A stretch of DNA of 33,238 nucleotides from Streptomyces sp. NRRL WC-3618 (GTDB lineage Bacteria > Actinomycetota > Actinomycetes > Streptomycetales > Streptomycetaceae), in NCBI RefSeq assembly GCF_001280005.1, contig NZ_LGDW01000487.1, positions 1 to 33,238 on the forward strand, written 5' to 3'. The notes under the pieces were generated by a model that saw only the letters and a list, made by a program, of their open reading frames with translations, made no database searches and was not told the DNA's origin. The position numbers and the translations under genes are program-made. The first letter of the stretch is position 1. Each line of letters starts with the position of its first letter. Positions 8,711-16,825 of the stretch are shown here, piece after piece.

Positions 8711-8783
8711 CCAGGGGCGCGGGGCTGTATCGATATGCGGCCCCGCCGCGTGGGCGCGACCAGCCACAGCGGACCCGCACCCG
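8711..8783. repeat. Streptomyces-type dispersed intergenic repeat, copy 1
   Basis: The segment begins CCAGGGGCGCGGGG and ends GCGCGACCAGCCAC...CGGACCCGCACCCG. The same two blocks recur at 31167-31214, in an unrelated intergenic gap. Here a GCGGGGC/GCCCCGC stem (8719-8725 with 8740-8746) encloses the palindrome TATCGATA. It lies between the murC start and the end of the stress-protein gene, where it could also terminate that gene. I recall similar intergenic sequences in many Streptomyces genomes (unchecked). Confidence 0.6.
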
Positions 8784-8788
8784 AAGAA

Positions 8789-9262
8789 CTACGCCTTGCT
8801 GTGCGAGAACAACTTCAGCACCGGCACTCCCACCTTGTGCCGAGCCCGCGAGGCCCAGTCCCGGTGGAAGAACTCCTCCACGTAGTGGGGATCGGTCAGC
8901 ACGATGACCTCGTCCGCCTCGATCTCGTCCACCAACCCCCGCAACGCGTCGAGCGGATGATCCTCGACGATCTGCCCGTCCGCCTCGTGCCCCGCCACCC
9001 GCAGCGCGGCCAGCGACACCTCCAGCGCCTTCTCCCCCATCGCCGTCGCGTCATCGCCCTCGGGGGTCTCCCCTTCGTGCGCCGCCTCGTCGAGCTCGCC
9101 CAGGGCGATGTCGTCGATGGCCCGCAGCAGCCGGTCGGCCTGATCACCACGGGGCTGGAGCAGTACATGGAAGGCCACCCCCTCCTCACCGTGCAAGGTG
9201 GTGACGAACTCCACGTCGGCGGATGTCAGGGCCTTCTCGATCATCAGTACGCTTGTGAACAC
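8789..9262 (-). CDS. Universal-stress-protein-like hypothetical protein
   Basis: This 157-residue cytosolic protein appears to have an alpha/beta fold. The N-terminal part (KALTSADVEFVTTLHGEEG) and the end (IEADEVIVLTDPHYVEEFFH) resemble nucleotide-binding stress-type folds. The acidic middle (ELDEAAHEGETPEGDDATAM) is probably a flexible loop. I recall Streptomyces homologues being labelled indole-3-glycerol phosphate synthase, but none of that enzyme's barrel motifs are visible and it is far too short. GTG 9262 is chosen for the strong AGGAGAAGGG upstream. A possible promoter on the minus strand has TTGACT (9364-9369) and TAAATT (9344-9349), but the 14-base spacing is short. Real function unknown. 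Confidence 0.75.
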   Translation of the reverse strand: MFTSVLMIEKALTSADVEFVTTLHGEEGVAFHVLLQPRGDQADRLLRAIDDIALGELDEAAHEGETPEGDDATAMGEKALEVSLAALRVAGHEADGQIVEDHPLDALRGLVDEIEADEVIVLTDPHYVEEFFHRDWASRARHKVGVPVLKLFSHSKA

Positions 9263-9418
9263 GACAGGCGCCCTTCTCCTCCGTGGGCCGTTCGTAGGCC
9301 CCTGCTGAAACCAGCCTGCCCCGTGATCGCACGAGGGCTGCGAAATTTAGTGTGCCCAGCGAAAGTCAAACGGAACGAGAGGTTCCGCATCGTGTCGGTA
9401 CGACGGGGCCTCCACGGG

Positions 9419-10255
9419 TCAGGAGCGGCGATACCGGCTGAACAGGAAGCCGGCCTCCTCCAGCAAGGACACCAATTCGAAGTGCCGGGGGACCCCCACC
9501 GAGGGCCCGCCCGAGATCCGCTGGGCGTCCCCCACGGTGAGCATCGGGGAGATCGTCAGGCACAGCTCGTCGAGCACACCGGCCGCCACCAGTTGCCCCA
9601 GCAGCCGGGGCCCGCCCTCGGCCAGCAGCCGGTGGTGCCCCAGGTCGGCCAGGGCCCGCACGGCGCGCGCCGGGTCCACACCCATGCCGTCACCGGCGAC
9701 GACCACCTGGGCGCCCGCCTTCTCGGCGGCGGCGACCTTCTCGGGCGCGGCCGCGGCGCCCGTGAGGATCAGGGTGGGAACGAGGGGCGAGGTGAACAGC
9801 GGGAGCGAGTAGTCCAGTTCCAGACTCGCGCTGACGATGGCGACCGCCGCGACCTCCGCCTGTCCGGCCGCCTCCCGGGCCGCGGCGAACTCCGCACGCG
9901 CGCGTACCGGCCGATAACCCTCCTGGCGTACCGTTTCCGCACCGACGAGGACCACGTCCGCCAGTTGCCGCAGGGTGCCGAAGATCCGCATGTCCGCGGC
10001 TGACGAGATGGGCTGGGAGCGACCGTCGTGCTGGGCCGCGCCGTCGAGCGTGGACACCATGTTGGCGCGCAGCCAGACTTCCTGGCGCCCGTTCGTCTGT
10101 TCGGGGTAGGCATAGGCGGCGGCCAGCTCGTCCAGGCTCCACTCGCGGTCGGCCGCCCCGGCACCCCGGGGTGGACCACCGGCGTCACCGGCATCCACGG
10201 CCCCTCCTGAGGCCTCGGCCGCTGTCTCTTCGGTCACAGGGAACAGGCGTCGCAT
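9419..10255 (-). CDS. RibD C-terminal-like pyrimidine reductase family protein
   Basis: This 278-residue protein matches the RibD C-terminal/dihydrofolate-reductase-like fold (COG1985 type). In riboflavin synthesis this domain reduces the ribosylamino-pyrimidine with NADPH. Diagnostic pieces are RANMVSTLDGAAQHDGRSQP, VVLVGAETVRQEGYRP, and near the C-terminus LLAEGGPRLLGQLVAAGVLD. No deaminase domain is present, and no other rib gene is nearby. It may therefore be a stand-alone reductase with another substrate. Start ATG 10255 (MRRLFPVTEE) is preferred over the upstream in-frame start, which adds 25 unlikely residues. The segment at residues 15-36 is Gly/Ala-rich and poorly conserved-looking. 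Confidence 0.85.
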   Translation of the reverse strand: MRRLFPVTEETAAEASGGAVDAGDAGGPPRGAGAADREWSLDELAAAYAYPEQTNGRQEVWLRANMVSTLDGAAQHDGRSQPISSAADMRIFGTLRQLADVVLVGAETVRQEGYRPVRARAEFAAAREAAGQAEVAAVAIVSASLELDYSLPLFTSPLVPTLILTGAAAAPEKVAAAEKAGAQVVVAGDGMGVDPARAVRALADLGHHRLLAEGGPRLLGQLVAAGVLDELCLTISPMLTVGDAQRISGGPSVGVPRHFELVSLLEEAGFLFSRYRRS

Positions 10256-10458
10256 GCCAGGCAGTCTGGCACGGCACCGAGGGCCTGTCCGGGGGGCCGG
10301 ACCCGGGATCACGGGGTCCGGCACATCCATTCACCCCGTTTGTCAGGATTTTTGACTCCATCGCCTCCGCACCCGGCCGTCGCTTGACGGGAGAAGACCC
10401 CCGCGCCCCACCGCCGCCCACCGCCCCTCCGGACCGACTGGGCCCACCGGACAGGCCC

Positions 10459-10464
10459 TAGCAT
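10459..10464 (+). promoter_or_regulatory. Candidate -10 element for a leaderless zapE transcript
   Basis: TAGCAT ends eight bases before the GTG start of the ATPase gene, with no Shine-Dalgarno sequence between them. This places the expected transcription start at or next to the start codon. No convincing -35 hexamer is seen. Confidence 0.35.
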
Positions 10465-10472
10465 GGTGAACC

Positions 10473-11579
10473 GTGCACACCACCGCCACTGGCCCCCATT
10501 TCGACCCGATAGCCGCCACGGGCCCACTGTCGCTGTGCGTGCGTGAACCGCACGTCCCCGCAGACCGGCTGGTCGCCGAGATGGTGCCGCCGCCCCGGTT
10601 CGACTCGGTGCGCTTCGATACGTACATCCCGGACCCGAACCAGCCCAGCCAGCCCGAGGCCGTGCGGGTCCTCGACGGCTTCGCGGCCGGCCTCGGCGGG
10701 GCGCACGCCCTGGGGGGCGGCAGGCGGGGGTTCTTCGGGTTCGGGAAGGCCAGGGCGTCCAAGGTGCCGGCCGGTCCCCGTGGCGTCTACCTCGACGGCG
10801 GTTACGGCGTCGGCAAGACCCACCTCCTCGCCTCCCTCTGGCACGCGACCCCGGCCGAGCCCGCGCTCAAGGCCTTCGGCACCTTCGTGGAGCTGACGAA
10901 CCTGGTCGGCGCCCTCGGCTTCCAGAAGACCGTCCAGACCCTGTCCGGACACCGGCTGCTGTGCATCGACGAGTTCGAACTGGACGACCCGGGCGACACC
11001 GTCCTCGTCTCGACCCTGCTGGGCAAACTCGTCGACGCGGGCGTCGCGCTCGCCGCCACCTCGAACACCCTGCCGGGCAAGCTCGGTGAGGGCCGGTTCG
11101 CGTCGGCCGACTTCCTGCGCGAGATCCAGGGCCTGTCCGCCCACTTCCGCGCGCTGCGCATCGACGGCGAGGACTACCGCCACCGGGGACTGCCCGAGGC
11201 CCCGGCGCCGTACTCCGAGGAGCAGGTGACCAAGGCGGCGTACGCCACCGAGGGCGCGTCGCTCGACGACTTCCCGCACCTCCTCGACCACCTCGCGCGC
11301 GTGCACCCCAGCCGCTACGGCGCCCTCACGGACGGGCTGCGGGCCGTGTGCCTCACCGACGTACGGCCGGTTCCCGACCAGTCGACGGCGCTGCGGCTCG
11401 TCGTGCTCGCCGACCGGCTGTACGACCGCGAGGTGCCGGTGCTCGCCTCCGGGCTGCCCTTCGACCAGTTGTTCAGCGAGGAGATGCTGAACGGCGGCTA
11501 CCGCAAGAAGTACTTCCGCGCGATCTCCCGGCTGACCGCACTGGCCCGCGACGCCAAGGGCCTCGTGCAACACGCCTGA
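10473..11579 (+). CDS. zapE: AFG1/ZapE-family ATPase
   Basis: This 368-residue P-loop ATPase is of the AFG1/ZapE family. Walker A is GGYGVGKTHL at residues 109-118, Walker B is LLCIDEFELDD near 163-173, and a sensor-1-like AATSNTLP follows. In proteobacteria ZapE associates with the Z-ring; in mitochondria AFG1/LACE1 handles misfolded or excess complex subunits. The role in actinobacteria is not established, so the symbol is by family. Compared with proteobacterial members, the N-terminal ~100 residues are divergent. The gene starts at GTG and probably has no leader. It is divergent from the RibD-like gene; the 217-base gap (10256-10472) is GC-rich and has no other gene. Confidence 0.9.
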   Translation: MHTTATGPHFDPIAATGPLSLCVREPHVPADRLVAEMVPPPRFDSVRFDTYIPDPNQPSQPEAVRVLDGFAAGLGGAHALGGGRRGFFGFGKARASKVPAGPRGVYLDGGYGVGKTHLLASLWHATPAEPALKAFGTFVELTNLVGALGFQKTVQTLSGHRLLCIDEFELDDPGDTVLVSTLLGKLVDAGVALAATSNTLPGKLGEGRFASADFLREIQGLSAHFRALRIDGEDYRHRGLPEAPAPYSEEQVTKAAYATEGASLDDFPHLLDHLARVHPSRYGALTDGLRAVCLTDVRPVPDQSTALRLVVLADRLYDREVPVLASGLPFDQLFSEEMLNGGYRKKYFRAISRLTALARDAKGLVQHA

Positions 11580-11677
11580 GGCCGTTGCCCGCCAACCAGA
11601 TGAACCAGCGCAGGTCAAGGGCTAGTTCGCGCCATCCCACCCACGCTTTTCACGCTCTCTTCAGCACGAAACGTTAA

Positions 11678-11709
11678 GTTAACCCTGCAAACAAGTTCGC
11701 AGGGTTAAC
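11678..11709. promoter_or_regulatory. Perfect 11-bp inverted repeat (operator-like)
   Basis: GTTAACCCTGC (11678-11688), a ten-base spacer, then GCAGGGTTAAC (11699-11709). The arms match perfectly and include the self-complementary GTTAAC. The surrounding 11580-11779 gap is unusually AT-rich for this genome and lies between zapE and the His-rich secreted gene. A regulator-binding site or an mRNA hairpin are both possible. There is no clear T-run, so terminator function is less likely. Confidence 0.6.
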
Positions 11710-11715
11710 GTGTTT

Positions 11716-11748
11716 CTTGACCAGCGATTGACCATCCATTTACGCGTT
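11716..11748 (+). promoter_or_regulatory. 11-nt-phased direct repeats, PHO-box-like
   Basis: The units CTTGACC and ATTGACC, then a weaker ATTTACG, occur 11 bases apart (starts 11716, 11727, 11738). Streptomyces PhoP binds 11-base direct repeats with core GTTCACC; these units each match about five of seven bases. Two further weak units with the same phase are TTTCACG and CTTCAGC near 11648-11665. The link to PhoP is an inference. Confidence 0.25.
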
Positions 11749-11779
11749 CGAGAGCCGCGAAGAGCCTGGAGGGGGGCAC

Positions 11780-12178
11780 ATGTTCCGTGGCGCCACGGCC
11801 CGCACGGTGATTTCACTCCTCGCCGCCGCCCTGCTGACCCTCCAGTTCTTCGCCCCCAGTGCGTCCTTCGCATCCGTGCACACAGCCCGTCACGTCGAGG
11901 CCAAGACCGAGCCCAGAAACAAACCTCGGGTGGAGGCCCTGCGCGACGAGCACGTCACCTGCGGTGATGACGGTCGCTCCGAGCACCCCAGCTCCCCCCT
12001 GCGTATCCGCGACCGGCATCGCCTCGTCCACGCGGGTCCCGAACTGCCCGAGCGCCCGCCGCTCGCCCTGGACCCCGCCGCTCCGCACGAACCGGAAACG
12101 CGCGTCACGCCTCTCCATCAAGCACCCAGATCGCTGACCGCGCACACCCCGGCCACGCTCCAGGTGTTCCGCTGCTGA
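11780..12178 (+). CDS. Small secreted His-rich protein of unknown function
   Basis: This 132-residue protein has a clear signal peptide (residues 1-31, core VISLLAAALLTLQFF, likely cleavage after SFA). The mature chain of about 100 residues has nine His and two Cys, one of them the last residue (VFRC), and is rich in Pro, Arg and Glu. No known domain is recognised. GGAGGGGGG precedes the ATG at good spacing. It is the first gene of a co-directional set with beta-carbonic anhydrase and a SulP transporter. This suggests, but does not prove, a role in metal or inorganic-carbon handling outside the membrane. Low-complexity composition means the frame could be conserved only loosely; codon use is nonetheless normal for Streptomyces. 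Confidence 0.65.
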   Translation: MFRGATARTVISLLAAALLTLQFFAPSASFASVHTARHVEAKTEPRNKPRVEALRDEHVTCGDDGRSEHPSSPLRIRDRHRLVHAGPELPERPPLALDPAAPHEPETRVTPLHQAPRSLTAHTPATLQVFRC

Positions 12179-12256
12179 CAGCGGACCCTCCCCACCCCCC
12201 ACGCTCTGTCATGTAAGTCCGACGCGCCATCGAGGCGCGCCAGGAGGAGTCACCAC

Positions 12257-12841
12257 ATGCAGCCCCTCATCGAGAACGCCCGTACCTTCGGACAGCGCCC
12301 TGAGGAGTTCGCCGAACTGGCCCAAGGCCAGTCCCCCCAGGTGCTGTTCATCACCTGCTCCGATTCCCGAGTCGTGCCGGCCCTGATCACAGGCGCCAGG
12401 CCCGGAGAGCTCTTCGAGCTGCGCACCGCGGGCAACATCGTTCCCCCCTACGCCTCCGCCAGCCCCACCGGCGAGGCCGCCACCATCGAGTACGCCGTGG
12501 AGGTCCTCGGCGTCAGCGACATCGTGGTCTGCGGCCACTCGCACTGCGGTGCCGTCGGCGCCCTGGTGCGCGGCGACGACCTCACCGCCGTACCCGCCGT
12601 ACGCGACTGGCTCGCACACGCCGCCGACGAACCCGGGGCCTCGTCCGACACCGACGACCCGACGGTCGCCTCGGCCGTCCAGAACCACGTCCTGACACAG
12701 CTGTTGCGGCTGCGCTCCTACCCGTGCGTGGAACAACGCCTGGCGAAGGGTCAACTGCGGTTGCGCGGCTGGTACTACGAGGTGCACACCGGGTCCGTAC
12801 GCGAACACCACGACGCCACCGACGCGTTCGAAGCGCTGTGA
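12257..12841 (+). CDS. Beta-class carbonic anhydrase
   Basis: This 194-residue beta-carbonic anhydrase interconverts CO2 and bicarbonate. The zinc ligands are Cys34 (in CSDSRVVPA), His94 and Cys97 (in CGHSHCGAV), with the Asp36-Arg38 dyad of the family. ELFELRTAGNIVPPY matches the conserved strand and loop after the first motif. Length is typical of short bacterial members. There is no signal peptide, so it is cytosolic. AGGAGG lies upstream of ATG 12257. The next gene, a SulP transporter, starts only nine bases after the stop; this pairing is known in bacteria and supports bicarbonate supply. Confidence 0.96.
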   Translation: MQPLIENARTFGQRPEEFAELAQGQSPQVLFITCSDSRVVPALITGARPGELFELRTAGNIVPPYASASPTGEAATIEYAVEVLGVSDIVVCGHSHCGAVGALVRGDDLTAVPAVRDWLAHAADEPGASSDTDDPTVASAVQNHVLTQLLRLRSYPCVEQRLAKGQLRLRGWYYEVHTGSVREHHDATDAFEAL

Positions 12842-12849
12842 GGGCCGCC

Positions 12850-14319
12850 ATGACCATATTTGCCAAGGCCCCTCATCTGCGGCAGGACTTCGCCGCCTCG
12901 CTCGTCGTGTTTCTGGTCGCCCTGCCGCTCTGCGTGGGTGTCGCCGTCGCCTCCGGCGTACCGGCCGAACTCGGCCTGATCACCGGCATCGTGGGCGGTA
13001 TCGTCACCGGGCTCCTGCCGGGCAGCAGCCTCCAGGTGTCCGGGCCCGCCGCCGGCCTCACCGTGCTGGTCTTCGAGGCCGTGCGGGAGCACGGGCTGCC
13101 CGCGCTCGGGGTGATCGTTCTCGCCGCCGGGCTGCTCCAGGTCACCATGGGCGCCCTGAAACTTGGGCGCTGGTTCCGGGCCATATCGGTGTCCGTCGTC
13201 GAGGGCATGCTGGCCGGAATCGGGCTGGTGATCATCGCCGGGCAGCTGTATGCGGCAGCCGGGCTGAAGGCGCCGGCCGCCGGACTCGACAAGATCATCG
13301 GACTGCCCGACGCCGCCGCGAAGGCGGTCGGGAGCACCACCGCGCTGACCTCGCTCGCGGTCGGCGCGGGCACGATAGCCGTGATCGTGCTCTGGCAGCG
13401 GCTGCCCCAGAAGGTGCGGGCGGTGCCGGGGGCACTCGCCGCAGTGGTCCTGGCGACCGCCGTCACCCTCGTCTTCGACCTGCCGGTGGGCACCGTCGAG
13501 GTGAAGGGCCTGCTGGACGCCGTCCAGCTGCCCGGGCTCGGCGCCTTCGGGGAACTGGCGAGCCTGAGCGTGATCGGCACCGTCGTCGCGTTCACGCTGA
13601 TCGCGTCCGCCGAGAGCCTGTTCAGCGCCGCCGCGGTGGACCGGCTGCACGACGGCCCGCGCACCCAGTACGACAAGGAACTGCTGGCGCAGGGCGTCGG
13701 CAACAGTGTGTGCGGTCTGCTGGGCGCGCTGCCGATGACCGCGGTGATCGTGCGCAGCTCGGCGAACGTCCAGGCGGGTGCGCGGACGAAGGCGTCCCGG
13801 GTGATGCACGGTGTGTGGCTGCTGCTGTTCGCGGCGCTTCTGCCCGGCGCGCTGGCGCTCATACCGCTGCCCGCGCTGGCGGGCATACTCGTCCACGCCG
13901 GCTGGAAGCTCATCCCCCTGCGCGGCGTTGTCTCGCTCTGGCGTGAGCACCGGGGTGAGGCGCTGATCCTGGTGGTCACGGCCGTGGCGATCGTGTCGGT
14001 GAACATGTTCGAGGGCGTGCTGATCGGTCTCGCCCTGTCCGTGGGCAAGACCGCCTGGGAAGCCTCGCACCTCAAGCTGGAGGTCATCGACAAGGGCGCC
14101 GGGCCCGTCCAGGCGCATCTGTCGGGCAACGCGACCTTCCTGCGGCTGCCGAAGATCCTCGACAGCCTGGAGGCGCTGCCCCAGGACCGGCCGATAGAGC
14201 TGGACCTGTCGGGCCTGCACCACCTGGACCACGCGTGCCGCACGGCCCTGGAGAACTGGGCGGAACGGCACAGCGCGGCCGGCACGGAACCCGTCAGGAT
14301 GATGACGACCACACCGTAA
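12850..14319 (+). CDS. SulP-family anion (probable bicarbonate) transporter with STAS domain
   Basis: This 489-residue inner-membrane transporter is of the SLC26/SulP family. The N-terminus LRQDFAASLVVFLVALPLCV leads into about 10-14 hydrophobic segments ending near residue 410. The C-terminal STAS domain follows (LSGNATFLRLPKILDSLEAL, then IELDLSGLHHLDHACRTALE). SulP members carry sulfate, bicarbonate or other anions. Coupling to carbonic anhydrase in one operon makes bicarbonate the best guess. The STAS loop normally carries Asp-Ser-Ser/Thr; here it reads HLDHACRTAL, so phospho-regulation there is unlikely. Start ATG 12850 is chosen because upstream in-frame codons lie within the anhydrase gene. 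Confidence 0.93.
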   Translation: MTIFAKAPHLRQDFAASLVVFLVALPLCVGVAVASGVPAELGLITGIVGGIVTGLLPGSSLQVSGPAAGLTVLVFEAVREHGLPALGVIVLAAGLLQVTMGALKLGRWFRAISVSVVEGMLAGIGLVIIAGQLYAAAGLKAPAAGLDKIIGLPDAAAKAVGSTTALTSLAVGAGTIAVIVLWQRLPQKVRAVPGALAAVVLATAVTLVFDLPVGTVEVKGLLDAVQLPGLGAFGELASLSVIGTVVAFTLIASAESLFSAAAVDRLHDGPRTQYDKELLAQGVGNSVCGLLGALPMTAVIVRSSANVQAGARTKASRVMHGVWLLLFAALLPGALALIPLPALAGILVHAGWKLIPLRGVVSLWREHRGEALILVVTAVAIVSVNMFEGVLIGLALSVGKTAWEASHLKLEVIDKGAGPVQAHLSGNATFLRLPKILDSLEALPQDRPIELDLSGLHHLDHACRTALENWAERHSAAGTEPVRMMTTTP

Positions 14320-14349
14320 ATCTCCGCGTAAGCCTCCGCGTATGCGGCT

Positions 14350-14398
14350 GCCCGGTCCGGGGCTCGACCTGAGCCCCGGACCGGGCATATCGTTTGTT
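14350..14398 (+). terminator. Strong intrinsic terminator after the SulP gene
   Basis: A perfect 16-bp stem (14350-14365 GCCCGGTCCGGGGCTC with 14371-14386) has a five-base loop. It is followed by ATATCGTTTGTT, the T-rich tract expected of an intrinsic terminator. It begins 31 bases after the SulP stop. Confidence 0.9.
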
Positions 14399-14445
14399 AA
14401 GGGTGCCTACAGGCACGTGTCGGACGGCTGCGAGAGGTCGTCGCC

Positions 14446-15237
14446 ATGCTTCAGGAGCTGCTGGTCGCGGGCGTAGCAGCCGCAAGCGCCGCGCTTGTCT
14501 ACGTCGGGGCGGCGGCGCGGGTCGTCAAGCAGTACGAACGCGGGGTCGTCTTCCGGCTCGGCCGCCTCACCGGAGACGTACGGCCGCCCGGTTTCACGCT
14601 GGTGGTCCCGTTGGCGGACCGGTTGCACAAGGTCAACATGCAGATCGTCACGCTGCCGATCCCGGCCCAGGAGGGCATCACCCGGGACAACGTGACCGTG
14701 CGCGTGGACGCGGTCGTCTACTTCAAGGTCGTCGACGCGGCGAACGCGATCATCCAGGTCGAGGACTACCGGTTCGCGGTCTCGCAGATGGCGCAGACCT
14801 CGCTGCGGTCCATCATCGGCAAGAGCGACCTGGACGACCTCCTCTCCAACCGGGAGAAGCTCAACCAGGGCCTGGAGCTGATGATCGACAGCCCGGCCAT
14901 CGGCTGGGGCGTGCAGATCGACCGGGTCGAGATCAAGGACGTCTCCCTGCCGGACACGATGAAGCGCTCGATGGCCCGCCAGGCCGAGGCCGACCGGGAA
15001 CGCCGGGCGCGGGTCATCAACGCGGACGCCGAGCTGCAGGCCTCGAAGAAGCTCGCGGAGGCCGCCGGGGTGATGTCCGAGCAGCCCGCCGCGCTCCAAC
15101 TCCGGCTGCTCCAGACGGTGGTGGCGGTCGCGGCCGAGAAGAACTCGACGCTCGTCCTGCCCTTCCCGGTGGAGCTCCTCCGATTCCTGGAACGGGCCCA
15201 GACCCAGCAGCCGCCTCCGGACGGATCACCCGAGTGA
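14446..15237 (+). CDS. Slipin (stomatin/prohibitin SPFH family)
   Basis: This 263-residue slipin is a membrane-anchored SPFH protein that forms oligomers and organises membrane domains or assists proteases. The N-terminal hydrophobic hairpin (LLVAGVAAASAALVYVG) anchors it. VVKQYERGVVFRLGRLTG and RPPGFTLVVPLADRLHKVNM begin the SPFH domain. VTVRVDAVVYFKVVDAANAI and RSIIGKSDLDDLLSNRE are hallmark segments. A helical coiled-coil region follows (RQAEADRERRARVINADAEL). No NfeD-type partner gene is adjacent. A membrane Ser/Thr kinase gene lies 100 bases downstream on the same strand, perhaps by chance. Confidence 0.94.
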   Translation: MLQELLVAGVAAASAALVYVGAAARVVKQYERGVVFRLGRLTGDVRPPGFTLVVPLADRLHKVNMQIVTLPIPAQEGITRDNVTVRVDAVVYFKVVDAANAIIQVEDYRFAVSQMAQTSLRSIIGKSDLDDLLSNREKLNQGLELMIDSPAIGWGVQIDRVEIKDVSLPDTMKRSMARQAEADRERRARVINADAELQASKKLAEAAGVMSEQPAALQLRLLQTVVAVAAEKNSTLVLPFPVELLRFLERAQTQQPPPDGSPE

Positions 15238-15321
15238 GGCACGCTACGCGCGTGGTTCCCGGGGCCCGGACTCTCCTGGGTCCGTAACGGTCGCCCCCTG
15301 AAGAGAACATGGCGGGCAGGC

Positions 15322-15327
15322 CATAAT
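15322..15327 (+). promoter_or_regulatory. Candidate -10 element for the Ser/Thr kinase gene
   Basis: CATAAT ends nine bases before ATG 15337 and no ribosome-binding sequence intervenes, a pattern expected for a leaderless mRNA. No -35 box is clear. Confidence 0.4.
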
Positions 15328-15336
15328 CTGTCCGCC

Positions 15337-16707
15337 ATGAACGTTCCGGGGGACCTGATCGACGGCCGTTTCGAGCTGCTGGAGCGGCTCGGCAGTGGCG
15401 GGATGGGCACGGTGTGGCGGGCCCGCGACGTCGTGCTGCACCGCGAGGTCGCGTTGAAGGCGGTACGGTCCGACGCGGCGGCGACCGATGTCGTACGGGA
15501 GCGGGTGCTGCGCGAGGCGCGGGCGCTCGCCCGGCTCAACCACGCACATGTGGTGACGGTCCATCAGATCATCGAGGAAGACCCGCATCCCTGGATCGTC
15601 ATGGAGCTCGTGTCCGGCGTCCCGCTCGACAAACGCCTGGAATCGGGCCCGCTGACACCGGTGGAGGCGGCGCGGATCGGCGGCCAGGTACTGGAGGCGC
15701 TGCGCGCCGCGCACGCCGCGGGTGTCCAGCACCGGGACGTGAAACCGGCGAACATCCTGCTGCGCCACGACGGGAGCGCCGTCCTCACCGACTTCGGGAT
15801 CGCCGCGCTCCAGGGCGCGACGGCCCTGACGATGACCGGCGAACTCATCGGCTCCCCCGAGTACATCGCCCCGGAACGCATCCGCGGCCCCTCCGACGAC
15901 CCGGCGTCCGACCTGTGGTCCCTGGGGGTCGTGCTGTACGTGTGCGTGGAGGGCGTGAGCCCCCTGCGCCGCGAGACCTCGCTCACGACACTGGCCGCGG
16001 TCCTGGAGTCCGACGTCCCGCCGCCGTCCCGCTCCGGCCCGCTGACCCCCGTACTCGAGGCGCTGCTCGAACGGGACCCGGCGGCCCGCCCGGACCCGGC
16101 CCGTCTGGCGGCGATGCTGGAGCGGGCGGCGGCGGGCGAGACCACGGGGTCCGTCGAGCGGACGCTGACCGCTCCCCGGCCCGAGGGGCACCTCGCGGAG
16201 GGCTCAGGGCGGCCCCTGCCGTCGCCGTACCGCCGTAACCGGGTCGTCCTGTCCGCCGTACTCGGGGTGGTCGTCGCCGTCGCCGCTCTCTTCGTCACCC
16301 TGCGCGTCCTCCACGGGAACACGACGGACGGCGACCGGGGCCCGGTGGCCGGTTCGGGAACCTCGCCGGCCGCGCCGGCCGGCCGCTGGATCGCCCAGCT
16401 CCACTCCGAGCCGGTCGGCTCCGGGACCGCCGTCCGCGACGCCCGGCTCGCCGAGGTCAGGAAGTCCGTACCGGAGGCGGTGCTCGTGCGCAGCGACACG
16501 TACGCGTCCCTGCGCCCGGGTTACTGGGTGATCTACGCTCCCGGCCCGTTCGCGGACGGCCGTGCCGCCGTGACCTTCTGCGGCGAGCGCGGGCTGACGA
16601 CCCCGAACACCTGCATGGGCCGGTACCTGAGCACCAGCGCCGCCGACTTCGCCGACCAGTGTTTCCCGCCCGCCACCAGTCCCACCGGGCACTGCACGCG
16701 CCGGTAG
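15337..16707 (+). CDS. Membrane Ser/Thr protein kinase with extracellular SPOR-like domain
   Basis: This 456-residue Hanks-type kinase has a Gly-loop at residues 19-24 (GSGGMG), Lys41, Glu60, HRD 132-134 with catalytic Asp134, DFG 152-154, and an activation segment ending GSPEYIAPE (172-180). A Pro/Arg-rich juxtamembrane linker leads to one TM segment at about 302-322 (VVLSAVLGVVVAVAALFVTL). The extracellular ~130 residues lack PASTA repeats. They contain WIAQLHSEPV...SLRPGYWVIYAPGPF, reminiscent of a SPOR-like beta-alpha-beta unit, then four Cys that could form two disulfides. SPOR domains bind denuded glycan strands in other proteins, so wall sensing is plausible but unproven. The gene may be independently transcribed from a leaderless promoter. 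Confidence 0.93.
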   Translation: MNVPGDLIDGRFELLERLGSGGMGTVWRARDVVLHREVALKAVRSDAAATDVVRERVLREARALARLNHAHVVTVHQIIEEDPHPWIVMELVSGVPLDKRLESGPLTPVEAARIGGQVLEALRAAHAAGVQHRDVKPANILLRHDGSAVLTDFGIAALQGATALTMTGELIGSPEYIAPERIRGPSDDPASDLWSLGVVLYVCVEGVSPLRRETSLTTLAAVLESDVPPPSRSGPLTPVLEALLERDPAARPDPARLAAMLERAAAGETTGSVERTLTAPRPEGHLAEGSGRPLPSPYRRNRVVLSAVLGVVVAVAALFVTLRVLHGNTTDGDRGPVAGSGTSPAAPAGRWIAQLHSEPVGSGTAVRDARLAEVRKSVPEAVLVRSDTYASLRPGYWVIYAPGPFADGRAAVTFCGERGLTTPNTCMGRYLSTSAADFADQCFPPATSPTGHCTRR

Positions 16708-16825
16708 CCGCCGGGTCCTCCCCGGGCGGGCCCGTGAACAAGGCCGCCGGGCTCGCCGACCCCGCCCGTGGCTCAGGCCAGGGCGCGCCTCCTCGCCCCG
16801 TACGCGACCGGCCTACGCTGGTGAC

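Noticed and set aside
12775..14388. 537-codon minus-strand frame opposite the SulP gene
   Set aside because: No motif, biased composition; the plus strand has a full transporter.
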